Shown in pieces: positions 30,849-39,900 of a DNA stretch of 64,000 nucleotides. The notes under the pieces are model-generated. The model was not told the origin of the DNA, did no database searches, and saw only the letters and a list, made by a program, of their open reading frames with translations. The position numbers and the translations under genes were made by a program. The DNA is from Chloroflexota bacterium (GTDB lineage Bacteria; Chloroflexota; Anaerolineae; Anaerolineales; Villigracilaceae). Positions within the stretch are counted from its first letter, which is position 1. Each line of letters opens with the position of its first letter. The stretch covers positions 1 through 64,000 of the forward strand of contig JAIOAU010000010.1 of the NCBI GenBank assembly GCA_019873655.1, in the 5' to 3' direction.

Positions 30849-31499
30849 ATGGCAAAGAATACAGGGCCGGCCTGCAAATTGTGCCGGCGTGAAGGCGAAA
30901 AATTGTTTCTCAAGGGAGAGCGGTGCTTTTCTCCCAAATGCGCTTTCGAACGGCGCAGTTATGCGCCTGGTCAGCATGGCCGCACGCACAGCCGAAGCGG
31001 CGGCACGGCTACGGGGCGCGAATCCGACTACGCCAAGCAGTTGCGCGCCAAGCAGCGCGCCCGCCGCGTGTACGGAATCTACGAGCGCCAATTCCGCCGC
31101 TATTACGGCAAGGCGCTCAAGGCGCGCGGCATCACCGGTTTGGTCTTGCTGCAAACGCTCGAGTCGCGCCTGGATAACGTCATTTATCGGCTGGGATTTG
31201 CCTCCAGCCGCGCTCAGGCCCGCTTGCTGGTCACCCATGGTCACTTTACCGTCAACGGCCGCCGCACCGACGTGCCTTCGATGACCCTGCGGGTCGGTGA
31301 CGTGGTCGCCGTGCGCGAAGGTTCGTTGAAGACCACTTACTTCAAAGAACTGAGCGCGGTCGCCGAGGGGCGCACCGTCCCGGCCTGGCTGCAACGCGAT
31401 CTCAAGAACCTTTCGGGCAGCGTGCTGCGCCTGCCGGAGCGCGCCGAGATCGACGGCAATCTCAACGAGCAACTCATCGTCGAGTACTACTCGCGCTAA
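30849..31499 (+). CDS. rpsD: Ribosomal protein S4
   Basis: 216 aa. The N-terminus holds a zinc-type Cys set ([18 protein letters not shown]...C), and the S4 RNA-binding domain follows with [25 protein letters not shown]4 nucleates 30S assembly and can act as an operon repressor and antiterminator. Complete. Confidence 0.97.
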   Translation: MAKNTGPACKLCRREGEKLFLKGERCFSPKCAFERRSYAPGQHGRTHSRSGGTATGRESDYAKQLRAKQRARRVYGIYERQFRRYYGKALKARGITGLVLLQTLESRLDNVIYRLGFASSRAQARLLVTHGHFTVNGRRTDVPSMTLRVGDVVAVREGSLKTTYFKELSAVAEGRTVPAWLQRDLKNLSGSVLRLPERAEIDGNLNEQLIVEYYSR

Positions 31500-31524
31500 T
31501 CCGAGTCGATTGCTCTACTAGACG

Positions 31525-31546
31525 CGGCGCACCGTTTCGTGCGCCG
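31525..31546 (+). promoter_or_regulatory. Hairpin between rpsD and rpoA
   Basis: An 8-bp stem cggcgcac/gtgcgccg (31525-31532, 31539-31546) with loop cgtttc, just upstream of the rpoA ribosome-binding site. No T-tract; it may tune rpoA translation or RNA stability. Confidence 0.4.
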
Positions 31547-31559
31547 AAAGAGGTGAACC

Positions 31560-32525
31560 GTGGCAGTTACAAACATGGTCATGCCGAAGATCGAGCGCGA
31601 AGCCGAAGCGCGCAACTATGGCAAATTCATCGTCAGCCCGCTCGAGCGCGGCTACGGCGTCACGCTGGGCAACGCCCTGCGCCGGGTGCTGCTCTCCTCG
31701 CTGGAAGGCGCAGCGGTGACCTCCATCCGCATCGCCGACGTCTTGCACGAGTTCAGCGACATCCCCGGCGTGCGCGAGGACGTCTTGCAGGTCATGCTGC
31801 AAATCAAACAACTGCGCCTGATTCTCACCGGCGTGGATGTGACCCGCATGCACCTGGAGGTGCGCGGCGAAGGGGTGGTCACGGCGGCCGATATCATTAC
31901 CCCGCCGGAAGTGACCATCGTCAACCCTGACCTGTACCTGTTTACCGCCGACAGCCCCAAAACCCGCCTGGACATCGAATTCACGGTCGAGCGCGGGCGC
32001 GGCTACTCGCCGGCCAACGAACGCGGCCGCATGCCGATCGGCGATTTACCGGTGGACGCGATCTATAGCCCGGTCAAGCGCGTCAATTGGGAGGTCCAGG
32101 CGGCGCGCGTCGGCCAGAGCACGAACTACGACCGTCTCGTCATCGAAATCTGGACGGATGGCACCATCTCCCCGGAGAACGCGCTGAGCACCTCGGCGAA
32201 GATTCTCATCGAGCATTTGCGCTATGTGGCCGGAATCAGCGAGGACACGCTCAGCATCACGATGGAAAAAGAGATCGCCGGTTCGCGCCTGACCAGCGAG
32301 GTGGCCGAAATGCCGGTCGAATCGCTCGATCTCTCGGTGCGGGTTTTCAATTCGCTGAAACGGACCGGCATCACCACCGTCGGCGATGTGCTGGAATTGC
32401 TCGAAAAGGGCGAGCAGGCGGTCATGTCGATCCGCAACTTCGGCGAAAAGAGCCTCGACGAACTTCGCACCAAGATGCGAGAGAAGGGCTATTTGAAGGA
32501 CGAACCTAAGAAAGAGTTGGAGTGA
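31560..32525 (+). CDS. rpoA: RNA polymerase alpha subunit
   Basis: 321 aa, starting with GTG after an AGAGGTGA site. The N-terminal domain carries RNYGKFIVSPLERGYGVTLGNALRRVLLSSLEGAAVTSI, the assembly surface for beta and beta'; the C-terminal domain (from about residue 250) has the VRVFNSLKRTGITTVGDVLELL helix-hairpin-helix that binds UP elements and activators. Complete. Confidence 0.97.
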   Translation: MAVTNMVMPKIEREAEARNYGKFIVSPLERGYGVTLGNALRRVLLSSLEGAAVTSIRIADVLHEFSDIPGVREDVLQVMLQIKQLRLILTGVDVTRMHLEVRGEGVVTAADIITPPEVTIVNPDLYLFTADSPKTRLDIEFTVERGRGYSPANERGRMPIGDLPVDAIYSPVKRVNWEVQAARVGQSTNYDRLVIEIWTDGTISPENALSTSAKILIEHLRYVAGISEDTLSITMEKEIAGSRLTSEVAEMPVESLDLSVRVFNSLKRTGITTVGDVLELLEKGEQAVMSIRNFGEKSLDELRTKMREKGYLKDEPKKELE

Positions 32526-32532
32526 TGTAGCA

Positions 32533-32916
32533 ATGCGACACCAAGTGGCTGGTCATAAACTCAACCGTACCAAGGGCGCGCGCCTGGCTCTGCGCCGCAA
32601 CCTGATCAAACAATTCTTCACCTACGAGCGCATCCGCACCACCCAGGCCAAGGCGGCCGCCATTCGCGGCGAGGCCGAGAAGATGATCACCCTGGCCCGC
32701 AGCATCCAGGACGCCGATGAGGCCCAGAAGGTGGCTGCGCGCCGGCTGGTTGCGGCCCGCCTGGGCAACAACAGCAACGCGGTCATCAAGAAATTGTTCG
32801 ATGAAATCGCGCCGCGTTTTGCCGGGCGCAACGGCGGTTACACCCGCGTGCTCAAACTGGGCCCGCGCTTTGGCGACAAGGCCGAGATGGTTTTGCTCGA
32901 GTTGGTCGAAGAGTAA
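32533..32916 (+). CDS. rplQ: Ribosomal protein L17
   Basis: 127 aa. MRHQVAGHKLNRTKGARLALRRNL at the start and GGYTRVLKLGPRFGDKAEM..LELV at the end identify L17. It follows rpoA by 7 nt, as in the usual alpha operon. Confidence 0.97.
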   Translation: MRHQVAGHKLNRTKGARLALRRNLIKQFFTYERIRTTQAKAAAIRGEAEKMITLARSIQDADEAQKVAARRLVAARLGNNSNAVIKKLFDEIAPRFAGRNGGYTRVLKLGPRFGDKAEMVLLELVEE

Positions 32917-32963
32917 ACGATATCACCGTTCTTAGTCATCGGTTGTCAGTCTGATTGCTGACA

Positions 32964-33704
32964 ATGGCACGTTACCAGATTATCGTTGCGTACGACGGCA
33001 CCTGTTTCGTAGGCAGTCAGCGGCAGGGGCGCGGTCGCACCGTCCAGGGTGAACTCGAACGCGCTTTGCGCCGGATCGGCTGGAAAGGCAAGTCGATCTT
33101 GCTGGCCGGGCGCACCGACAGCGGCACCCACGCCAGCGGTCAGGCGGCGGCCTTCGACCTGGACTGGGGTCACAGCCCCGAGGATTTGCTGCAGGCTCTG
33201 AACGCCAACCTGCCGCCCGATCTGGCCGTCCGCAGCCTGCGAGCGGTGAGCGACGACTTCCATCCGCGCTTCGACGCCTCTAGCCGCCGCTACCGCTACC
33301 GCTTGTTCGCTCAGCCCATCCGCGACCCGCTGCGCGAGCGCTACGCCTGGCGCGTTTGGCCTCCCGTCGCCGACCTGACTCCCCTGGCCGACCTGTGGCC
33401 AGGCCGCCATGACTTCGCCGCCTTCGGCGCCCCGCCCCGAGCCGGAGGCAGCACTGTGCGGACGGTCTATTCCGCCTCCTGGCGGCAGAACGACGACGAA
33501 TGGCTCTTCGAAATTGAAGCCGATGCCTTCCTGTACCGCATGGTGCGCCGTCTGGTCTATCTCCAGGCGGCCGTCGGGCAGGGACGCCTGTCGGCGGAGA
33601 GTCTGCGGCGGGCGCTCGAGACCGGAGAACGGGTCCCGTTAGCCGGGCTGGCGCCGGCCTGCGGCCTGACGCTGGTCGAGGTCCGGTACGATAATCTGGC
33701 TTGA
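32964..33704 (+). CDS. truA: tRNA pseudouridine(38-40) synthase
   Basis: 246 aa. The catalytic Asp is in LLAGRTDSGTHASGQ; R-Y-R-Y and the YRMVRRLVY block near the C-terminus are family features. TruA makes pseudouridine at positions 38-40 of the tRNA anticodon arm. An upstream TTG at 32955 is an alternative start; ATG at 32964 gives the normal N-terminus MARYQIIVAYDG. Neither has a clear ribosome-binding site. Confidence 0.94.
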   Translation: MARYQIIVAYDGTCFVGSQRQGRGRTVQGELERALRRIGWKGKSILLAGRTDSGTHASGQAAAFDLDWGHSPEDLLQALNANLPPDLAVRSLRAVSDDFHPRFDASSRRYRYRLFAQPIRDPLRERYAWRVWPPVADLTPLADLWPGRHDFAAFGAPPRAGGSTVRTVYSASWRQNDDEWLFEIEADAFLYRMVRRLVYLQAAVGQGRLSAESLRRALETGERVPLAGLAPACGLTLVEVRYDNLA

Positions 33705-33732
33705 ATTAGTCTGAACGTTTGGAGAGACGAAA

Positions 33733-34173
33733 GTGTACAAATCTTACTATCCCAAGGCTGCTGAGATCCAACCCCAGTGGTTGCTGGTGGACGCCGCCGG
33801 TCAGAATCTGGGCCGCCTGGCCAGCCGAATCGCGGCGCTGTTGCTGGGCAAGCACAAGCCGACCTTCACCCCCGGCGTGGGCGTGGGCGACTATGTGGTG
33901 GTCATCAACGCCCGCCACATCACGGTGACCGGGACGCGTTCCAGCACCAAACTGACCGAGAAAATGTACTACCGCCATTCGGGATACCCGGGCGGTCTGA
34001 AGTCCATCAACCTGCGCGATTTGCTGGAGAAATATCCAGATCGCGTCATCCGGGCGGCGGTGTGGGGCATGCTTCCGCACAACAAATTCGGCCGCCAGTT
34101 GATGAAACGGCTCAAGGTCTATGGCGAGGCGGAGCATCCGCACACAGCCCAGAACCCGCAAAAGGTAGCCTAA
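33733..34173 (+). CDS. rplM: Ribosomal protein L13
   Basis: 146 aa starting with GTG after [39 protein letters not shown] and AVWGMLPHNKFGRQLMKRLKVY are the standard L13 blocks. L13 is an early 50S assembly protein. Paired with rpsI as usual. Confidence 0.97.
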   Translation: MYKSYYPKAAEIQPQWLLVDAAGQNLGRLASRIAALLLGKHKPTFTPGVGVGDYVVVINARHITVTGTRSSTKLTEKMYYRHSGYPGGLKSINLRDLLEKYPDRVIRAAVWGMLPHNKFGRQLMKRLKVYGEAEHPHTAQNPQKVA

Positions 34174-34185
34174 AGGAGCAAGGAT

Positions 34186-34581
34186 ATGTCTGTGCAGTAC
34201 TATGAAGGAATTGGCCGCCGCAAGGAAAGCGTCGCTCGCGTGCGCCTGATGAGCGGGTCGGGCAAGTTCATCGTCAACGATAAGGAAGCGCAGGCCTACT
34301 TCACCCGCCTGGGCGACATGGAGGCCATTCTGCGGCCGTTTGCCGCCGCCGGGCAGGACGCCAAGTCGTTCGATGTCACCGTCCTGGTCAAGGGCGGCGG
34401 CGTCAGCGGCCAGACCGGCGCGGTCGTGCTTGGCCTGGCGCGCGCCCTGGTCAAGATGGACCCCAATCTGGTGCCGGCCATGCGCAAATACGGCCTGTTG
34501 ACCCGCGACGCGCGCGTCAAGGAACGCAAGAAACCCGGCCTCAAGCGCGCCCGCAAGGCCCCGACCTACACGAAGCGTTAA
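34186..34581 (+). CDS. rpsI: Ribosomal protein S9
   Basis: 131 aa. YYEGIGRRKESVARVRL and the C-terminal tail KERKKPGLKRARKAPTYTKR, whose last Arg contacts P-site tRNA, are present. Last gene of the ribosomal cluster; a large terminator follows. AAGGAG upstream. Confidence 0.97.
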   Translation: MSVQYYEGIGRRKESVARVRLMSGSGKFIVNDKEAQAYFTRLGDMEAILRPFAAAGQDAKSFDVTVLVKGGGVSGQTGAVVLGLARALVKMDPNLVPAMRKYGLLTRDARVKERKKPGLKRARKAPTYTKR

Positions 34582-34613
34582 TCTGCGCCCAGCGTGCGAC
34601 GTGCGCGGTGAGG

Positions 34614-34694
34614 AACTTACCGCTGAGAAACGGCGAGCACAGGATGGAGATATGCTGTGCTTGCCGCAGGCTCTGCGGTAAGTTTTGTTCTTTT
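34614..34694 (+). terminator. Compound terminator ending the ribosomal cluster
   Basis: A 10-bp outer stem aacttaccgc/gcggtaagtt (34614-34623, 34675-34684) encloses a 12-bp inner stem (cggcgagcacag with ctgtgcttgccg, one G-U pair) and is followed directly by ttttgttctttt. Confidence 0.8.
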
Positions 34695-34715
34695 CGATGA
34701 TTCAGGGAGAAACCC

Positions 34716-36173
34716 ATGCCCGGAATTACCCTGCTCGGCCTCGGCCCCGGCGATCCCTCGCTGTTGACCCGCCAGGCCTGGGAGGCGCTCGCCTCCGCTG
34801 ATGAAATCTGGCTGCGCACCCGTCAGCATCCCGCCGTCAGCGGCCTGCCCTCGGCGGTCGAAATTCATTCGTTCGATTCCTTGTACGAAAGCGGCGAGGA
34901 CTTCGACGCCGTCTATGCCGCTATCGTCGAGAAAGTGCTCGAACTGGGCCGCCGGCCGCAGGGCGTCCTTTACGCCGTCCCCGGCGATCCCTTCGTGGCC
35001 GAGGCGACCGGCCCGGAAATTGCCCGCCGGGCGCGGACCGAGGGCCTGCCGCTGCGCATCGTCAGCGGACTTTCTTTCCTCGGGCCGGTTTTCGCCGCCC
35101 TCGGCCTCGACCCCTTCCCGCGCCTGACCCTGATGGACGCCCTGGAGTTGAGCCAGAGTCACCTGCCGCTCTTTCCGCCCGACGCCCCGGCCTTGGTCGC
35201 CCAGCTCTATTCGCGGCTGGTGGCCGCCGAAGTCAAGATGACCCTCACCGCCGTCTATCCAGACGAGCACCCTGTCCGTCTGGTCCACGCGGCCGGGACG
35301 GAGCAGGAACGAGTGGAGGATTTGCCCCTTCATGCCATAGACCACAGCCCGCACATTGGCTTGCTGACGACCTTGTACGTGCCGCCTCTTCCAGCCGGGA
35401 CTTCCTTCGAGGCCTTTCAGGAGGTGGTCGCGGCGCTGCGCGCCCCCAACGGCTGCCCCTGGGATCGACAGCAGACTCACGCCAGTCTGCGCCCCCATTT
35501 GCTCGAAGAAGCCTACGAAACGCTGGCGGCCATCGACTCGGGCGACGCGAACAAGATGGCCGAAGAATTCGGCGACTTGTTGCTGCAAATTGTGCTGCAT
35601 GCCCAGATTGCCAGCGAAGAAGGCGAATTCAGCATGGCGGAGGTGCTCAAAGGGATTCGCGATAAGATCATCCGCCGTCACCCCCACGTCTTTGGCGATG
35701 TCCACGTGGAGGGGGTGGGGGGCGTGCTGACCAACTGGGAGAAGATCAAGGCCGCCGAGCGCGCCGCAAACGGCGACGAAGAAAAGGGCCTGCTGGACGG
35801 CGTTCCGCTGGCGCTGCCGGCCCTCAGCCAGGCGCTGGAGTATCAGGAGCGCGCCGCGCGGGTCGGTTTCGACTGGCCCGAAATCGGCGGCGTGCTGGAC
35901 AAGATCGCCGAGGAGATTCAAGAAGTGCGTTCTGCCGAAGATCCCCAGGCGCTGATGGACGAATTGGGTGATCTGTTCTTTGCCCTGGTCAACCTGGCGC
36001 GCTGGAAGAAGGTCGACGCCGAGTCGGCGCTGCGGGCGGCAAACCAGCGTTTCAGACAGCGCTTTGCTTGCATCGAGCAGGAGGCCAGAAAACAGGGACG
36101 CGCATTGAACGAGATGACGATCGATGAGTTGGAAACGCTGTGGCAGGCGGCCAAAAGGAGAACCGCCGGGTGA
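34716..36173 (+). CDS. mazG: YabN-type fusion: tetrapyrrole-methylase-like domain plus MazG NTP pyrophosphohydrolase
   Basis: 485 aa. Residues 1-220 are a SAM-dependent tetrapyrrole-methylase-like domain (ITLLGLGPGDPSLLT, YAVPGDPFVAE). Two MazG modules follow: the first has GCPWDRQQTHASLRPHLLEEAYE and EEFGDLLLQI with the metal-binding Glu set; the second lies at about 370-480 with ELGDLFFAL. This is the architecture of Bacillus YabN. MazG removes non-canonical or excess nucleoside triphosphates; the methylase-like half has no proven substrate. GGGAGA lies upstream. It is separated from rpsI by the terminator. Confidence 0.94.
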   Translation: MPGITLLGLGPGDPSLLTRQAWEALASADEIWLRTRQHPAVSGLPSAVEIHSFDSLYESGEDFDAVYAAIVEKVLELGRRPQGVLYAVPGDPFVAEATGPEIARRARTEGLPLRIVSGLSFLGPVFAALGLDPFPRLTLMDALELSQSHLPLFPPDAPALVAQLYSRLVAAEVKMTLTAVYPDEHPVRLVHAAGTEQERVEDLPLHAIDHSPHIGLLTTLYVPPLPAGTSFEAFQEVVAALRAPNGCPWDRQQTHASLRPHLLEEAYETLAAIDSGDANKMAEEFGDLLLQIVLHAQIASEEGEFSMAEVLKGIRDKIIRRHPHVFGDVHVEGVGGVLTNWEKIKAAERAANGDEEKGLLDGVPLALPALSQALEYQERAARVGFDWPEIGGVLDKIAEEIQEVRSAEDPQALMDELGDLFFALVNLARWKKVDAESALRAANQRFRQRFACIEQEARKQGRALNEMTIDELETLWQAAKRRTAG

Positions 36174-36203
36174 AAATTTAAGATAAATCCCCCAGTAGTC
36201 CTC

Positions 36204-36232
36204 TTGCTTTCACCTAACAAATGTGTTAGAAT
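36204..36232 (+). promoter_or_regulatory. Promoter of nrdR
   Basis: TTGCTT at 36204-36209 and TAGAAT at 36227-36232 with a 17-nt spacer. A small palindrome ctaaca/tgttag (36214-36219, 36224-36229) lies in the spacer and could be a second operator. Confidence 0.6.
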
Positions 36233-36244
36233 CTCAAAAAGATA

Positions 36245-36291
36245 GCCCCATATTTAGGGTATTTCATAAAAAGAACCCCCATATATGGCGG
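36245..36291 (+). promoter_or_regulatory. Tandem NrdR boxes
   Basis: Two 16-bp palindrome-like sites with the ATAT core of NrdR boxes: gccccatatttagggt (36245-36260) and cccccatatatggcgg (36276-36291), start to start 31 bp, the spacing typical of NrdR box pairs. They lie just downstream of the promoter, in a place to block transcription. The second overlaps an upstream ATG at 36285, which argues against that start. Confidence 0.7.
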
Positions 36292-36326
36292 CTACATTTG
36301 TTCTAAGAACCCCGGACCCTTTCTTT

Positions 36327-36779
36327 ATGCGTTGTCCTTACTGCAATCATGATGATACCAAAGTAATCGATACCGCTCATGACAGTCATGGCGGTATTCG
36401 TCGTCGTCGGGAATGTCTGAAGTGCAAACAGCGCTTCAGCAGTTACGAACGTCCGATCCTGGCGACTCCCCTGATCATCAAGCAAGATGGGACGCGCGAG
36501 GAGTTCGACCGCGAGAAATTGATGCGCGGCATTCGCATTGCGTGCGCCAAGCGGCCGGTCTCGGCGGCCGATATCGAGCGGCTGGTCGGCGTGGTAGAGG
36601 CCGAATTGCAGAAGATGGGCAAGGCGGAGGTCTCTTCGCGGGTGGTGGGCGACTTGGTCATCGCCGGTCTCAAAGAATTGGACCAAATTGCATATATCCG
36701 CTATGCAATCGTCTATCTGCGGTTGGACGATTTGCATGCATTGCGCGACGAAATCGACCGTTTGTTGGAAGGTAAATAA
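36327..36779 (+). CDS. nrdR: Transcriptional repressor NrdR
   Basis: 150 aa. A zinc ribbon opens the protein (MRCPYCNHDDTKVID and RRRRECLKCKQRF, four Cys) and an ATP-cone follows from about residue 45 (LIIKQDGTREEFDREKLMRGI). NrdR senses ATP and dATP and represses ribonucleotide reductase genes. The start at 36327 gives the canonical N-terminus, although no Shine-Dalgarno site precedes it; an in-frame ATG at 36285 falls in an NrdR box. It stands directly upstream of nrdJ and is probably autoregulated. Confidence 0.95.
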   Translation: MRCPYCNHDDTKVIDTAHDSHGGIRRRRECLKCKQRFSSYERPILATPLIIKQDGTREEFDREKLMRGIRIACAKRPVSAADIERLVGVVEAELQKMGKAEVSSRVVGDLVIAGLKELDQIAYIRYAIVYLRLDDLHALRDEIDRLLEGK

Positions 36780-36781
36780 GC

Positions 36782-36837
36782 GAACGTGGCATGTCTGCCG
36801 GTGGCAGGCTGGACATGGAAACACGTTCTCTTTTTTT
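36782..36837 (+). terminator. Terminator or attenuator between nrdR and nrdJ
   Basis: Outer stem gaacgtg/cacgttc (36782-36788, 36822-36828), an inner catgtc/gacatg stem, then a T-rich tract with seven consecutive T. It ends or reduces read-through from nrdR into nrdJ. Confidence 0.7.
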
Positions 36838-36905
36838 CTCTGAGAGCGGATCTTTTCGCTCCGGCTTCTTGATAGCCGATTCCCCGATAAGAGGAGATAA
36901 CCATC

Positions 36906-39900
36906 ATGGCAACAACCAGCGTGACTTCTCAGCATGGTCTCTTGCCCACTCCGCCCATGCCGGAGGATTTGCCGTCGGTGGAATTGACGGAGAACGCCCG
37001 TCAGGTGTTGCTGCGCCGTTATGTCCGTCGCGGCGACGATGGCAGCCTGGTCGAGACGGTCGAGGAGATGTTCTGGCGGGTGGCCTACCATGTCGCCAAG
37101 GCCGAGGAGACGTGGGGCGGAGATGTGCTGGCGCGGGCGCGCGAATTCTATCTTCTCTTGACGTCCAAGAAATTCTTTCCCAATTCGCCCACCTTCACCG
37201 GCGCGGGGACGCCGCTGGGGCAATTGGCGGCCTGCTTTGTACTGCCGATCGCCGATGACATGGGCCGCGACCCGGCCGGTATTTTCCAGACCCTGCGCGA
37301 CGCCGCCCTCGTCCAGCAGACCGGCGGCGGGAACGGGTTCTCCTTTTCGCGGCTGCGGCCCAAGGGGGCGTTCGTCAAGTCGTCCGCCGGGCAGGCGACG
37401 GGTCCGGTCGGTTTCCTGCGGGTGTACGATCACGCCTTCGGCGAGATTGCCCAGGGGGGCACGCGGCGCGGGGCCAACATGGGCGTCCTGCGCGTCGACC
37501 ATCCCGACATCGAGGAGTTCATCACCTGCAAGACGGACGAGAACGCCATCACCAATTTCAACATCTCGGTGGGCATCACCGACGCTTTCATGCAGGCGGT
37601 CAAAGACGACGCCGACTGGGACCTGGTCTTCCCCGATATTTCGTCGCCGCGTTACCGCGGCTTTCACGGCACGCTCGAACAGGCGCGCCAGGCGGGGATT
37701 CCCATCAAGGTGTACAAGACGGTGCGGGCGCGCGACCTGTTCGAGAAGATCGTACGCCAGGCGCATCACAACGGCGAACCGGGCGTGCTCTTCCTGGACG
37801 CCGCCAACCGCGCCAACCCTGTCCCGCATCTGTACCCGCTCGAGTCGACGAATCCCTGCGTGACAGGCGAAACCTTGATTTATACGGACCGGGGGTTGTA
37901 TCGCGCCGATCAATTGGCGGCCTGGGGGGGCGCTATTCGCGTAGCCACAGACGAGCGCTTGGGCGGCCGACCGTTCCAGCAGGCAACGCATGTTTTCCCC
38001 ACCGGACGTAAGGCGGTCTATCGTCTGATGACCCGCGAAGGGTATGAACTGCGTCTGACCGAGAATCACGCGGTGATGACCAGGCGAGGCTGGATTCCTG
38101 CCGGACAACTCAAGGCTGGCGACCGTATCTATCTCTACAATCGCAAGGGCGGTTTTGGGGAGACAGGCACGCTCGAGGAAGGCCGTGTGCTGGGCTGGCT
38201 GGTTGGGGATGGAACGGTCAATGTGGTGCGGGCCGTGCTATCGTTCTTTGGCGAAGAAAAGCGTGAGTTAGCGCCTGCCTTTGCTCAGATGGTCAGCCAG
38301 ATCGTCGAGAAGCCTGGTCAGCGGCGGGCCTATCCGGTGGGGGTGGTTCATATCGAGGAGCGGGACGAGGCGCGCGTAGCCTCGGACCGTCTGCGCAGGT
38401 TCGCGCAGGAGCACGGGTTGACCGAGGATAAATTCCAGGTGCCCGCCTCGGTGTTCGCCGGCAGCGAGGCCATGCAGCGCGGCTTTTTGCAGGCGCTCTT
38501 CACTGCCGATGGCCAGGTCAATGATGGAGGCGAAAAGGGCTGTTCGGTTCGTTTGAGTTCGAGCCATCTTTCTTTGCTCAAGGATGTTCAGCGCCTCCTT
38601 CTGAACTTTGGAATTGCCAGCCGGATTTACGAGAATCGCCGGCCGGGCGGTTACCGTCCTATGCCCGACGGAAAAGGCGGGGTGAAAGAATATTTCTACC
38701 TGCCTCAGCATGAACTGGCTATCAGCCGTTCCAATTTGATTCGTTTCGCAAACGAGATCGGTTTTTTGACTTCGATCAAACAGAGCCGATTGCTGGATTA
38801 CCTTGCACGCATGACGCGAGGCCCCTACCGGGAATCCTATCTGGCGACCGTTCAGGCTGTCGAACCGGACGGCGTCGAGGAAGTCTATGACTTGCACGAG
38901 CCGGTCACACATTCGTTCGTCGCCAACGGGTTGGTGGTTCATAATTGCGGCGAACAGTGGTTGGGTCCCTACGAGAACTGCTGCCTGGGTTCGGTCAACC
39001 TGAACGAGCACTGCGGCCCCGATGGGACGGTGGACTGGGAGACGCTGCGCCAGAGCGTGGAGACGGCCACCCGTTTCCTGGACGATGTGGTGGAGGTCAA
39101 TGCCTATGTCCCGGCCGTGCCGCAGTTGAAAGAGGCTGCTCATCGGGCGCGGCGGATTGGGCTGGGCATCATGGGGCTGGCCGATTTGATGTATCACGTG
39201 GGTGTGCGCTACGGTTCGCCAGCCGGTCAGGAATTTGGCGCGCAGGTGATGGAGTTCATCCGCTATCATGCCATGCGGACCAGTATTCAACTGGCCCGCG
39301 AGCGCGGCCCCTTCCCGGCCATCAAAGGCAGCATCTACGACCGCGACGATTTGCGCTGGGAGCCGCCGCGTTCGATCGTCCCCTATACGCGCGATTGGGG
39401 CCGCCCGCCGCTCGACTGGGAGGCCGTGCGCGAGGATATCCGGAAATTCGGCATCCGCAACGCGGCGCAGACCACTGTCGCCCCGACCGGGACGATTGCC
39501 ACAGTGGCCGGTTGCGAGGGCTATGGCTGCGAGCCGGTCTTCGCGCTGGCGTATATCCGCCACGTCAACGACAAAGGCAAAGATTTGCAATTGACCTACG
39601 CCAGCCCGCGCTTCGAGGCGGCCTTGAAGCAGGCCGGCATCGACGAGAAAGCGCGGCAGGCTATCATCGAGCAGGTGATGGAGCGCGGCACCTGTCAGGG
39701 ACTGGCGGAAGTGCCCGAGGCGCTGCGGGAGGTCTTTGTGGTGGCCGGCGACATCAGCGCCGAGGAGCACGTGCGCATGCAGGCCGCATTGCAGGCTTTT
39801 GTGGACAATTCGCTTTCCAAGACGATCAACTTCCCCGAGGGCGCGACGGTGGAGGATGTGGCTCAGGCTTACATGCTGGCCTGGGAATTGGGCTGCAAGG

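Noticed and set aside
36780-36905. Possible cobalamin riboswitch upstream of nrdJ
   Set aside because: The 126-nt gap is taken up mostly by a terminator; no B12-box sequence is visible.
36303-38108. 601-aa minus-strand frame over nrdR and nrdJ
   Set aside because: Antisense to two clear genes and to the intein; no family features.
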